Assembly (NCBI RefSeq): GCF_018618755.1
Contig: NZ_JACSMR010000007.1
Span: 1 to 64,000 of the forward strand
Direction of reading: 5' to 3'
DNA: 64,000 nt
Source of the DNA: Exiguobacterium sp. s193
GTDB lineage: Bacteria > Bacillota > Bacilli > Exiguobacteriales > Exiguobacteriaceae
The notes under the pieces are model-generated. The model was given only the letters and a program-made list of their open reading frames with translations, did not search any database and had not been told where the DNA came from. Numbering within the stretch: the first letter of the stretch is position 1; the number at the start of each line of letters is the position of its first letter. The translations under genes and the position numbers were made by a program. This document shows positions 42,901-50,596 of the stretch, piece after piece.

Positions 42901-42967
42901 CCGCTGAAAACGCTCTCATTCTTAAAAGGTGTTCCCAGGGAAGGACTCCTTCCTTAAACCGCCTCCT

Positions 42968-42983
42968 GTGAGATTTATCACAA
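42968..42983. promoter_or_regulatory. Second TGTGA-n6-TCACA dyad
   Basis: TGTGAGATTTATCACA, 83 bases from the previous dyad (about eight helical turns), matches the Crp/Fnr spacing better than Rex. It sits just before a possible promoter of the carbonic anhydrase gene (TTGTCT 43001-43006, TACTCT 43025-43030). Confidence 0.6.
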
Positions 42984-43070
42984 TCCTAATTTTCTGGACT
43001 TGTCTGACCAAACAAACATCGTGTACTCTAATGAAGGATACATATTTATTTGTTTGAAGGAGGAAATTTC

Positions 43071-43622
43071 ATGACAATCGTCAATCAAATGCTTGCGTTC
43101 AACGAACAATTCGTCGAAGAAAAACAATACGAACAATTCATCTCGGATAAATTCCCCGATAAAAAGGTCGTTATCTTAACGTGTATGGATGCCCGCTTGA
43201 CGGAACTCCTCCCCCACGCGCTCGGTCTCAAAAACGGTGATGCAAAAATCATCAAAAATGCCGGGGCCGTCCTCTCGCATCCGTTCGGTTCCGTCATGCG
43301 TTCGATCCTCGTCGCCTTGTACGCACTCGGGGCGGAAGAAGTCATCGTCATCGGTCACCACGACTGTGGCATGAGTACGATCGATCCGGCAAACATGATT
43401 GCCGAGATGGAAGGACGCGGTATCAATCCGCAAGTCTTGCAGACACTCGAAGCATCCGGTGTCGACTTGAAACAATGGTTACGTGGATTCACGTCAGTCG
43501 AAGAGAACGTCGGTCATTCCGTTGGTTTGATTAAAAACCATCCTTTATTACCACCAGGCACGAACGTCCACGGACTCGTCATCGACCCCGGCACAGGGAA
43601 ACTCGACCGCGTCGATGGCTAA
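43071..43622 (+). CDS. Beta-class carbonic anhydrase
   Basis: This 183-residue cytoplasmic zinc enzyme interconverts CO2 and bicarbonate. The zinc ligands are in CMDAR (Cys, with the Asp-Arg pair) and GHHDCGM (His and Cys). The start was set at MTIVNQM by AAGGAGG 7 bases upstream. It belongs to the short YtiB-like group. It is divergent from adhE and ends in a hairpin that is copied again beyond an inserted repeat. Single gene. Confidence 0.94.
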   Translation: MTIVNQMLAFNEQFVEEKQYEQFISDKFPDKKVVILTCMDARLTELLPHALGLKNGDAKIIKNAGAVLSHPFGSVMRSILVALYALGAEEVIVIGHHDCGMSTIDPANMIAEMEGRGINPQVLQTLEASGVDLKQWLRGFTSVEENVGHSVGLIKNHPLLPPGTNVHGLVIDPGTGKLDRVDG

Positions 43623-43644
43623 ACCTGTCTTTATATAGTAGAAA

Positions 43645-43673
43645 GGAGGCACGACCGACACTGGTCGTGCTTT
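43645..43673 (+). terminator. Terminator hairpin of the carbonic anhydrase gene, left copy
   Basis: GCACGACC pairs with GGTCGTGC, followed by only three T before the inserted repeat begins. The sequence GGAGGCACGACCGACA recurs at 43952-43967 on the far side. Confidence 0.82.
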
Positions 43674-43677
43674 CAGG

Positions 43678-43948
43678 CTGTAGACAAACTCTTATGAAGC
43701 ATGAGCATGCGATATCGAGACGGATTGCGTCCCAAACCGTCTGCATGACTGACTTTCCGTCATAGTGTTACCTAAAAAGCGTCACCTTTCGTTGACTCCT
43801 GCGGGGAAAAGTGCGTTTTTAACGCACTTTTAGAGGCAGGCAAGACCCTGCTCGTTGTCCGTGAGGACGAAGGAGCAACGGCTTGCGCCTCGCCCGAGGA
43901 AAGCAACGAAAAAAGATGCTTGATCTCCCGATAGCACGTTGTCTACAG
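43678..43948. repeat. Dispersed structured repeat, type II, copy C with perfect terminal inverted repeats
   Basis: This 271-base element is bounded by CTGTAGACAA and TTGTCTACAG, a perfect 10-bp inverted pair. It lacks the 115-base middle module of copies A and B but keeps the core (GTTGACTCCTGCGGGGAAAAG, AGGCAGGCAAGACCCTGC, CGGCTTGCGCCTCGCCCGAGGAAAGCAACGAAAAAAG). No coding capacity. It is bracketed by two direct copies of the preceding gene's terminator hairpin. Confidence 0.9.
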
Positions 43949-43951
43949 TCT

Positions 43952-43986
43952 GGAGGCACGACCGACAGCGGTCGTGCCTTTTTTTG
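43952..43986 (+). terminator. Terminator hairpin, right copy beyond repeat C
   Basis: GGCACGACC pairs with GGTCGTGCC and is followed by seven T. It differs from the left copy by two loop bases and a complete T-run, so it is probably the functional terminator. Confidence 0.85.
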
Positions 43987-43994
43987 TTTTTTTC

Positions 43995-44023
43995 TTGACA
44001 GCAAAAAGAACGGTCTGTATGAT
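43995..44023 (+). promoter_or_regulatory. Promoter of the antiporter gene
   Basis: TTGACA and TATGAT with a 17-base spacer are near consensus; the start codon is 48 bases beyond the -10. It directly follows the T-run of the terminator. Confidence 0.8.
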
Positions 44024-44071
44024 ACTTTAGTATAGTACAGTGATACCAAAAGAAAGCGTGGTTTTAAAGTT

Positions 44072-45394
44072 ATGTTTAATGCTGTTGTTTTAGCCGTTAT
44101 TTTATTATTTGTCTTAGCCATCTTCCGTGTCCACATCGTCCTCGCGATGGTCATCAGTGCCATCGTCGGTGGTTTGCTCGGTGGTCTCGGCTTAACGAAG
44201 ACAATCGAGAGTTTTTCGGGTGGCCTTGGAGCAGGAGCAGAAATTGCCCTCAGTTATGCCTTGCTCGGTGCGTTCGCCGTCGCCTTGTCAAAAACCGGGC
44301 TGCCGGACGCGCTTGCGCACAGTTTGATTGCCCGCTCAAAAGGTAGTGCCGATGCGGCGTCCGTCAAGAAGTTAAAAGGGTTCATCATGTTTGCGATTTT
44401 ATTACTTGCGATCAGTTCCCAAAACGTCTTGCCGATTCACATCGCTTTTATTCCAATCATCATTCCGCCGTTACTCGGGCTGTTCAATGACTTGAAGATT
44501 GATCGCCGCCGGATGGCAATCATCATGACATTTGGTCTCGTCACTCCGTATATGTTCTTACCGATCGGATTCGGTGACATCTACCTCAACCAAATTCTGT
44601 TGCCGAATTTAAAAGAAAACGGCATGGACATCGCTGGTGCTTCCGTCATCAAAGCGATGGCGATTCCGGCACTCGGAATGGTCTTCGGTCTATTGCTCGG
44701 GTTATACAATTACCGGAAGCCACGTGAATACGAAATGCGTAACATCGCACCGGATGATTACGAAGTTCCGGTCATCACAAAATCAAAATTATTTTTGAGC
44801 GCCCTCGTCGTCATCGCGACACTTGTCGTCCAATTGACAACGGAATCAATGATCATCGCCGCTACGACCGGTCTCCTCCTCTTCCTCGTGTTACGGCTCG
44901 TGCGCTTCAGTGAAGCAGATGATGTCATCACACGTGGCATGCGGATGATGTCGTTCATCGGATTCGTCATGATTTCAGCAAACGGCTTCTCAAACGTCTT
45001 ACGCGAGACGGGCGATATCGCCCCGCTCGTCGAAAACTCAAAAGCCTTGATGGGCGATTCACAGCTCGTCGCCGCTTTCGTCATGTTATCGATCGGACTC
45101 CTCGTCACGGTCGGCATCGGTTCAAGTTTCTCGACGATTCCCGTCATCGCCGCGATTTTCGTCCCGCTTTGCATCCAGTATGGCTTTAGTCTCGAAGCGA
45201 CGATCGCCATCATCGGGACAGCCGGTGCACTCGGTGACGCCGGTAGTCCGGCGAGTGATTCAACACTCGGACCGACGAGCGGACTGAATGCCGACGGACA
45301 ACACGATCACATGCGTGAGACCGTCATTCCGACGTTCTTGCACTACAACTTACCGTTACTGATTTTCGGTACGATCGCCGCCGTCATTCTTTAA
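44072..45394 (+). CDS. Na+/H+ antiporter family protein (YuiF-like)
   Basis: This 440-residue protein has about eleven or twelve membrane helices. It carries the double helix-break sequences typical of the NhaC/ion transporter superfamily: SQNVLPIHIAFIPIIIPPL in the first half and GDAGSPASDSTLGPTSGLNADGQHDH in the second. It starts MFNAVVLAVILLFVLAIFRVH. Expected role is sodium or proton exchange or transport of a carboxylate or amine. The ribosome binding site is weak (AAGAAAGCG). It has its own promoter and terminator. Confidence 0.82.
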   Translation: MFNAVVLAVILLFVLAIFRVHIVLAMVISAIVGGLLGGLGLTKTIESFSGGLGAGAEIALSYALLGAFAVALSKTGLPDALAHSLIARSKGSADAASVKKLKGFIMFAILLLAISSQNVLPIHIAFIPIIIPPLLGLFNDLKIDRRRMAIIMTFGLVTPYMFLPIGFGDIYLNQILLPNLKENGMDIAGASVIKAMAIPALGMVFGLLLGLYNYRKPREYEMRNIAPDDYEVPVITKSKLFLSALVVIATLVVQLTTESMIIAATTGLLLFLVLRLVRFSEADDVITRGMRMMSFIGFVMISANGFSNVLRETGDIAPLVENSKALMGDSQLVAAFVMLSIGLLVTVGIGSSFSTIPVIAAIFVPLCIQYGFSLEATIAIIGTAGALGDAGSPASDSTLGPTSGLNADGQHDHMRETVIPTFLHYNLPLLIFGTIAAVIL

Positions 45395-45400
45395 TGAAGG

Positions 45401-45438
45401 AAATCACCTCGTTTTTCCTGACGGGGTGATTTTTTTCT
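45401..45438 (+). terminator. Intrinsic terminator
   Basis: AATCACCTCG pairs with a GGGGTGATT arm and is followed by TTTTTTT, directly after the antiporter gene. Confidence 0.85.
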
Positions 45439-45500
45439 TCCCATTTCGACCGGACTTCTCTAAAATGAAGGAATGAAGTGCAACTAAAGGAGTGTGAAAC

Positions 45501-46094
45501 GTGTTATCTAGCGTCGTCAATACCGTTTTATTATATTTAGCTGATTTAGGTTATTTCGGCATCGCCCTCGGTCTGATGATTGAAATCATTCCGAGTGAGA
45601 TTGTTTTATCATATGGTGGGTACATGATTTCTCAAGGGACGATCGGCTGGCCACTTGCGGTCGTCGCAGCCGTCATCGGCGGATTGTTCTCCCAACTGTT
45701 TCTGTATTGGTTTGCCCGCTACGGCGGTCGTCCGCTCATCTTGAAGTATGGTAAATATCTACTGATCACAGAGCACCATCTCGATCTTGCAGAACGCTGG
45801 TTCGTCAAGTACGGCCAAGGTGTCATCTTCGGCGCACGGTTCATCCCGGTCGTCCGCCATGCCATCTCGATTCCTGCTGGTCTCGCGAAGATGGATCAGA
45901 CCAAGTTTTCTGTCTACACGATCCTCGCCATCATTCCGTGGTCAATTTTATTCCTCTACCTCGGTGAAACACTCGGAACAAATTGGCGCTCCATCAAAGA
46001 AGTCGCCGCCCCTTATACGAATGGAATTTTAATCGCCGCCGTCGTCATGATCGTTCTTTATGTCGTTCTCAAAAAACGTCAACGCACCACCTAA
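45501..46094 (+). CDS. DedA family membrane protein
   Basis: This 197-residue protein starts with GTG behind AAAGGAG. It has the DedA/SNARE-associated core: ALGLMIEIIPSEIVLSYGGYMI with conserved Glu and Pro, then FARYGGRPLILKYGKYL and FGARFIPVVRHAISIPAGLAKM, the F/GRxxPxxR motif. About five hydrophobic segments. Members act as lipid flippases (undecaprenyl phosphate or phosphatidylethanolamine recycling). Single gene; the next gene starts 59 bases later. Confidence 0.93.
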   Translation: MLSSVVNTVLLYLADLGYFGIALGLMIEIIPSEIVLSYGGYMISQGTIGWPLAVVAAVIGGLFSQLFLYWFARYGGRPLILKYGKYLLITEHHLDLAERWFVKYGQGVIFGARFIPVVRHAISIPAGLAKMDQTKFSVYTILAIIPWSILFLYLGETLGTNWRSIKEVAAPYTNGILIAAVVMIVLYVVLKKRQRTT

Positions 46095-46153
46095 ATTATA
46101 TGCTGACAGTCTGCCTGAAGCGGCAGGCTGTTTTTCAAAAGGAGTGATTCGGA

Positions 46154-47029
46154 TTGGAGACTTCCAAAACGGTAACGATGCATTTAGATCGCGTCACCGC
46201 CTCGCACATTCGCGGGAAACATGTTGCGACCGGACTGGCGTGCGACGGTGATCTTTTGCTCGTCGAACAAATTTATGACGAAAAACGGAAGCGTCCCGTT
46301 TTACACGTCCACCGTATTCAAAATCAATGGCGGACGACCATCATCATTGCGCAAGAAGAAGTCGATTTCAGTTATGTTGAATCATTTTCTGACGGCCGCA
46401 TCCTGCTCGTTGCTTCACGCTGTGATGATGATGTCGACGGTTCCTGGCTACCGAATGCCTTCATTTATGATCAGGTCGGTCACCTACTTGATAGTTACTG
46501 TCTCGATGACGGCATTCAAAACGTTCAAGTCGATGAGCAGGACCACATTTGGGTCAGTTACTTTGATGAAGGGGTTTACGCTGATGCAGCGACGAATTCT
46601 TTAGGTTCGTTCGGTCTCGTCGCCTTTGACGATAAAGGTCACGTCGTCTTCAAAAATAAGGAGCATCCGATTGATGACTGTTATGCCCTAAACGTCGTCA
46701 ATTCAGATGATGTCTGGTTTTTCTATTATTCCGATTATCGGGTCGTCCGCCTTCAAGAAACGTCAAGCCAGTCGTTCGCGGCACCGAAACGTCAGTTTTC
46801 GGACTTCGCCGTTTACAAGGATTACCTCGTCACGACCGATAACGAGCACACCTTCGTCTTACAGCAACAAGGAAAACAGTATATCGAACAAGGACGGATG
46901 ACCTTTATGTCAGAGCAGGACGAGCTTTTATCCGGGACCATCAAGATGCGCAAAAATCAAATCGTCCTAACGACGGAGACACGTCTTTATACAGGGCATT
47001 TAAATGATTCAAGTTTTGAAAACAAATGA
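46154..47029 (+). CDS. Unknown 291-residue beta-propeller-like protein
   Basis: Not recognised. It starts with TTG behind AAAAGGAG. Repeated strand blocks of the kind D-G-x-LLLV (GDLLLVEQIYDEKRK; DGRILLVASRCDDDVDG; DDKGHVVFKNKEHP; KDYLVTTDNEHTFVL) suggest a propeller of about six blades. No signal peptide, so probably cytoplasmic. It ends at a strong terminator shared with the ABC exporter on the other strand. Confidence 0.7.
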   Translation: METSKTVTMHLDRVTASHIRGKHVATGLACDGDLLLVEQIYDEKRKRPVLHVHRIQNQWRTTIIIAQEEVDFSYVESFSDGRILLVASRCDDDVDGSWLPNAFIYDQVGHLLDSYCLDDGIQNVQVDEQDHIWVSYFDEGVYADAATNSLGSFGLVAFDDKGHVVFKNKEHPIDDCYALNVVNSDDVWFFYYSDYRVVRLQETSSQSFAAPKRQFSDFAVYKDYLVTTDNEHTFVLQQQGKQYIEQGRMTFMSEQDELLSGTIKMRKNQIVLTTETRLYTGHLNDSSFENK

Positions 47030-47030
47030 A

Positions 47031-47081
47031 GCACCTTGGATTCGAACGCTTTTTCCCGTTCAAATCCAAGGTGCATTTTTA
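47031..47081. terminator. Bidirectional intrinsic terminator
   Basis: GCACCTTGGATTCGAACG pairs with CGTTCAAATCCAAGGTGC (short mismatches) and is followed by TTTTTATTATTTTTT. It lies between convergent genes. Confidence 0.9.
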
Positions 47082-47849
47082 TTATTTTTTTAATGCGCCC
47101 CGCGCGTTGAGTGCAGCAAATACAACCATCGCGAGACTGAGGACGAGGGCGACGGCGAGCCCTTGTAAAAATGCCGTCCAATCAATCGTACTTCGCAGTA
47201 AGACCGCCCGCATGCCTTCCATGATATACGTCGTCGGATTGATTGTCGCAGCGATCTTTAACCATTCCGCTTCAATCAACTCTTTTGGAACGAACGTCGT
47301 CGATAAGAAAATCAGCGGGAAAAACAGTAATGTACCGGCTTGCGCTGCTTGGGCATTCCGGGTTTTCAAGGCGACTCCGACCGAATAGCCGGCAAAGGCG
47401 AGTCCGAAGCCGAGCGCAAGGATGATCGTCAAGAAAAATCCAGCAGCACCGGCTGGAATCGATAATCCGAGCAAAAAACCCATGCCGAAGATTAACAACG
47501 TCTGGACGAACAGTTGTAACATTCCGGCAAGCATCGGTCCGAGGACGATGGCTGTCCGAGAGACCGGTGTCAGTAACAACCGGGCGAAGTAACCGCTCTC
47601 GATATCTTTGACAAGCGCCTGCCCGGCACCCCCTGCCCCGCCGACCGCGCCGGAGACGATCGAGACCGGCAAAATGAAGTTCAAATAATCGACGCCACCG
47701 AACTGGGGCAGACTCGAGATACCGGACAACCCGCTCGTATAGACGAGTAGGAAAAAAACGCTGATGATTAAGTTCGGAATGAATGAGAACGGATTGCGCA
47801 ACGTCACGAGTAAACTGCGTTTTGTCAAAATCAAGGTTTCCCGCCACAT
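47082..47849 (-). CDS. ABC-2 type exporter permease
   Basis: This 255-residue integral membrane protein has six helices and the ABC-2 signature near the middle (GYFARLLLTPVSRTAIVLGPML). It begins MWRETLILTKRSLLVTLRNP, the amphipathic lead typical of DrrB/NodJ-type permeases. It is one base downstream of the ATPase gene, so translation is coupled. Substrate may be a lipid, drug or antibiotic; not determinable. Confidence 0.9.
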   Translation of the reverse strand: MWRETLILTKRSLLVTLRNPFSFIPNLIISVFFLLVYTSGLSGISSLPQFGGVDYLNFILPVSIVSGAVGGAGGAGQALVKDIESGYFARLLLTPVSRTAIVLGPMLAGMLQLFVQTLLIFGMGFLLGLSIPAGAAGFFLTIILALGFGLAFAGYSVGVALKTRNAQAAQAGTLLFFPLIFLSTTFVPKELIEAEWLKIAATINPTTYIMEGMRAVLLRSTIDWTAFLQGLAVALVLSLAMVVFAALNARGALKK

Positions 47850-47850
47850 A

Positions 47851-48774
47851 TCACTTGTCCTCCTTGTACGCTTGACCAGTCAACTGAATAAAGACATCAT
47901 CGAGTGACGGCTGTTTGACGACAAGCGATCGCGCTGCCAGCTGATGATCATCCAAATAGCGGACGACCTGTTTGAGTGTCTCTGTTCCTTCTGACTGTAG
48001 GAGAACCGTCTCTTTTTCAATCCGTCCGAAAAATGCCGCTCGAAACGCTTCACTGGCGGATTCGTCTTCAAGAACGACTTCAATCCGTTCAGCTCCGTTC
48101 ATCGCTTTCAGTTCTGCCGCTGTTCCTTCCGCAATCAACTTGCCGTCATTGATGATCGCAATCCGGTCAGCCAACTGATCCGCTTCTTCCAAGTATTGTG
48201 TCGTCAAGAAAATCGTCGTTCCGTATTCTTCATTTAGCCGACGGACTTCCGTCCAAATCTGTAACCGGCTTGCCGGATCAAGACCGGTCGTCGGTTCATC
48301 AAGAAACAGGACGGTCGGTTGGTGAACGAGCGTCAGTGCCAAGTCAAGCCGTCGCTTCATCCCGCCGGAATACGTCCCGGACCGGCGTTTTCCATCTGCT
48401 GCTAAACCGACAAGCTCCAACAATTCATCTGCCCGTTCGACTGCCTTCTCCTGGGAAAAACCGAACAGCTTTCCTTGTAGCACGAGCAACTCCTGCCCCG
48501 TCAAATCATTATCGATACCTGTTTCCTGCAAGGCAACGCCAATCTGAAGCCGGACGTTTTTTTGATCTCGTTCGATATCATATTGATTGATCGTCGCGTG
48601 CCCGGACGAGACGGCAATCAGCGTCGTCAGCATTTGGACCGTCGTCGACTTGCCGGCACCATTCGGTCCAAGAAAGGCAAAAATCTCTCCTTTTTTCACA
48701 TGAAACGAAATCTGGTCGACTACTTTTTTCCCGTTGTACTCCTTCGTCAACTGCTCTACTTCAATCACGGTCAT
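47851..48774 (-). CDS. ABC exporter ATP-binding protein (DrrA/NodI type)
   Basis: This 307-residue ATPase has Walker A GPNGAGKST, signature YSGGMKRRLDLALTL, Walker B VLFLDEPTTGLD and the H-loop region TTQYLEEA. A C-terminal extension (about 225-307) is of the DrrA type. It pairs with the following permease to form an export complex. AAAGGA lies close to the ATG (3 bases), slightly tight. First gene of the two-gene operon. Confidence 0.94.
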   Translation of the reverse strand: MTVIEVEQLTKEYNGKKVVDQISFHVKKGEIFAFLGPNGAGKSTTVQMLTTLIAVSSGHATINQYDIERDQKNVRLQIGVALQETGIDNDLTGQELLVLQGKLFGFSQEKAVERADELLELVGLAADGKRRSGTYSGGMKRRLDLALTLVHQPTVLFLDEPTTGLDPASRLQIWTEVRRLNEEYGTTIFLTTQYLEEADQLADRIAIINDGKLIAEGTAAELKAMNGAERIEVVLEDESASEAFRAAFFGRIEKETVLLQSEGTETLKQVVRYLDDHQLAARSLVVKQPSLDDVFIQLTGQAYKEDK

Positions 48775-48841
48775 CCGTCCTTTCTGCGCTAAGACTATCT
48801 GTACGTTGCTTGATTACCTTTACCCCCTTTTGAAGCACAAC

Positions 48842-48873
48842 AACGGGCAAACCCCAAATGGATTTGCCCGTAG
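48842..48873 (-). terminator. Hairpin after the binding-protein gene
   Basis: ACGGGCAAATCC pairs with GGTTTGCCCGT (bulged) on the minus strand and is followed by TGTTGTG, a weak T-run. Confidence 0.6.
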
Positions 48874-48883
48874 CTTTGATTCT

Positions 48884-49705
48884 CTATACTACGTCGTGTG
48901 CGACCGAAGCGACACACCACTTGTCTTTTAATTGTTCAATCCGTTGTTTTCCTTCGTAGGAGTTCATCCAAAGGTTCATGACATCCAAAACTTCCGTTTG
49001 CCGATCTTGAATGAGGTAACTTTTTTCGGCCGGAATCCATTTTTCCGTAATCTTCGGGGCACCTAACCGCCCATCGAGCGATGCGTAATAAATCGCTTCG
49101 ACGGTATCCGTGATCATGACATCGACTTCTCCTGTCGCGACCGCTGCCGGAATTGCCAAATTATCCGCATACATGACGATATGCGCCTGATCAAACGTCT
49201 GCCGGACAAACTGTTCATTTGTGCCGCCCGGATTCAAGCCAATTGTCACATCCGGACGATTGATCTCTGCAATCGACGTCAATACATCAAGATCGGAAGC
49301 ACGGACAAGAGGTGTCTTTTGGAACGATAAATAGCTTTTTGTGAAGTCGCCGACGATTTCCCGTTCGATGTTCTTCGTGACGCCGCCAACGACCATATGG
49401 AATTTCCCGGCACGTAAATCACGTGTCAGCGTCCCCCATGTCGTAGGGACGAATTCGACTTCCAGTCCAGCTGTCTTAGCAAACGAGCAGATGACGTCGA
49501 TGTCAAACCCTTCATATTGATTCGATTGACGATTCAAGTACGTAAACGGTTTATAATCTCCGGTCGTCCCGACGACAATCTTTTTCGTCATGAAGACGTT
49601 TTGTTTCCCCACACTGAGTGAACCGGTGACATCTTTTAATCGTGTTGCTGCCAAAAGACCGGAAAGCAACAGACTTCCTCCAAGTGCTAATCCTCTTTTA
49701 TTCAC
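48884..49705 (-). CDS. PheC-like periplasmic-binding-fold protein (cyclohexadienyl dehydratase or solute-binding type)
   Basis: This 273-residue exported protein starts with GTG and an N-terminal hydrophobic signal (about 5-20), with no lipobox Cys. The mature part follows the amino-acid binding-protein fold: VGTTGDYKPFTYLN, YEGFDIDVICSFAK, VPTTWGTLTRDLRAGKFHM, NPGGTNEQFVRQTF and ITDTVEAIYYASLDGRLG. These blocks match cyclohexadienyl dehydratase (PheC), which makes phenylpyruvate from prephenate, better than ordinary transport receptors. The Glu of TDTVEA sits where I recall the PheC catalytic Glu. No ABC permease genes adjoin it, which supports an enzyme over a transporter part. Confidence 0.72.
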   Translation of the reverse strand: MNKRGLALGGSLLLSGLLAATRLKDVTGSLSVGKQNVFMTKKIVVGTTGDYKPFTYLNRQSNQYEGFDIDVICSFAKTAGLEVEFVPTTWGTLTRDLRAGKFHMVVGGVTKNIEREIVGDFTKSYLSFQKTPLVRASDLDVLTSIAEINRPDVTIGLNPGGTNEQFVRQTFDQAHIVMYADNLAIPAAVATGEVDVMITDTVEAIYYASLDGRLGAPKITEKWIPAEKSYLIQDRQTEVLDVMNLWMNSYEGKQRIEQLKDKWCVASVAHDVV

Positions 49706-49911
49706 TCTGCTCGCTTCCTCTCTCTGTCTGACACTTTTTTCTGTGTAATACTCAAAACAGTATCATATTGTTTTATGTTATCCAAGATTTTTTTGATTAT
49801 TTCGTCAAATCTCTTTTGTCGCTACGTGTCCCGAAGTCCTCTCGATTGCATTCAATGACACGTTTCTTTCATACTAAGAAAGAATCAACTAGCGAAATGG
49901 AGGAATGGAAA

Positions 49912-50553
49912 ATGAGTAAAGTATTCATTATCGGAGCGAACGGGAAAGTAGGACGGCACGTCGCCAAACAATTGAGTGACTCGACTCATGAAGTCCGTGT
50001 CGGTCTACGGTCACCTGATCAATTTTCAGACTTTGAAGCACTTGGACTGACACCTGTTCTGCTTGATCTCGAACAGAACATGGCATCGATCCAGGACGCA
50101 CTCGGAGATAGCGACGTCGTCATCTTCACGGCAGGATCCGGTGGACACACCGGTGCCGATAAGACGATGTTAATCGACTTAGACGGTGCTGCAAAATCGA
50201 TTGCGGCAGCAGAGCAACAAGAAGCGAAACAATTCATCATGGTCAGTGCCTTGAACGCCGATTCGCCAGATACATGGTCGGACAGCATGAAACCGTATTA
50301 TGTCGCAAAACACTACGCCGACCGGTTGTTACGTGACAGTAAACTCAACTATACGATTTTACGTCCCGGCGGTTTATCGGACGAAACCGGCACAGGTGCC
50401 GTGACGACCGATCCATCTGATGCGGATACAAAATCGATTGCCCGCGAAGATGTCGCAGCCGTCATCGTCGCTTCAATCGGACAAGAAGCCGCATCCCGTC
50501 AAACAATCACACTCCTCGAAGGCGATACACCGATCGCCGACGTATTTGCATAA
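49912..50553 (+). CDS. Atypical SDR / NmrA-like NAD(P)-binding protein
   Basis: This 213-residue Rossmann protein has the nucleotide loop GANGKVGRHVAKQL near the N-terminus, VVIFTAGSGG as the second glycine block, YYVAKHYADRLLRDS with a YxxxK-like pair, and ILRPGGLSD. It resembles the Bacillus YhfK-type atypical short-chain dehydrogenases. The start is ATG 49912, chosen by TGGAGG upstream. It may reduce flavins, biliverdin-like compounds or sugars; unresolved. Single gene. Confidence 0.88.
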   Translation: MSKVFIIGANGKVGRHVAKQLSDSTHEVRVGLRSPDQFSDFEALGLTPVLLDLEQNMASIQDALGDSDVVIFTAGSGGHTGADKTMLIDLDGAAKSIAAAEQQEAKQFIMVSALNADSPDTWSDSMKPYYVAKHYADRLLRDSKLNYTILRPGGLSDETGTGAVTTDPSDADTKSIAREDVAAVIVASIGQEAASRQTITLLEGDTPIADVFA

Positions 50554-50557
50554 AACG

Positions 50558-50596
50558 AAAAGCGAGCGACCCCGATTCCGGAGGTCGCTCGTTTTT
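50558..50596. terminator. Bidirectional intrinsic terminator
   Basis: AAACGAGCGACC-type arms (AAAGCGAGCGACC / GGTCGCTCGTTTT) with T-run and A-run lie between the SDR gene and the convergent permease gene. Confidence 0.9.

Noticed and set aside
48884-49705. Ordinary ABC amino-acid uptake receptor
   Set aside because: Kept only as an alternative: no lipobox and no adjacent amino-acid permease or ATPase, and its blocks fit PheC better.
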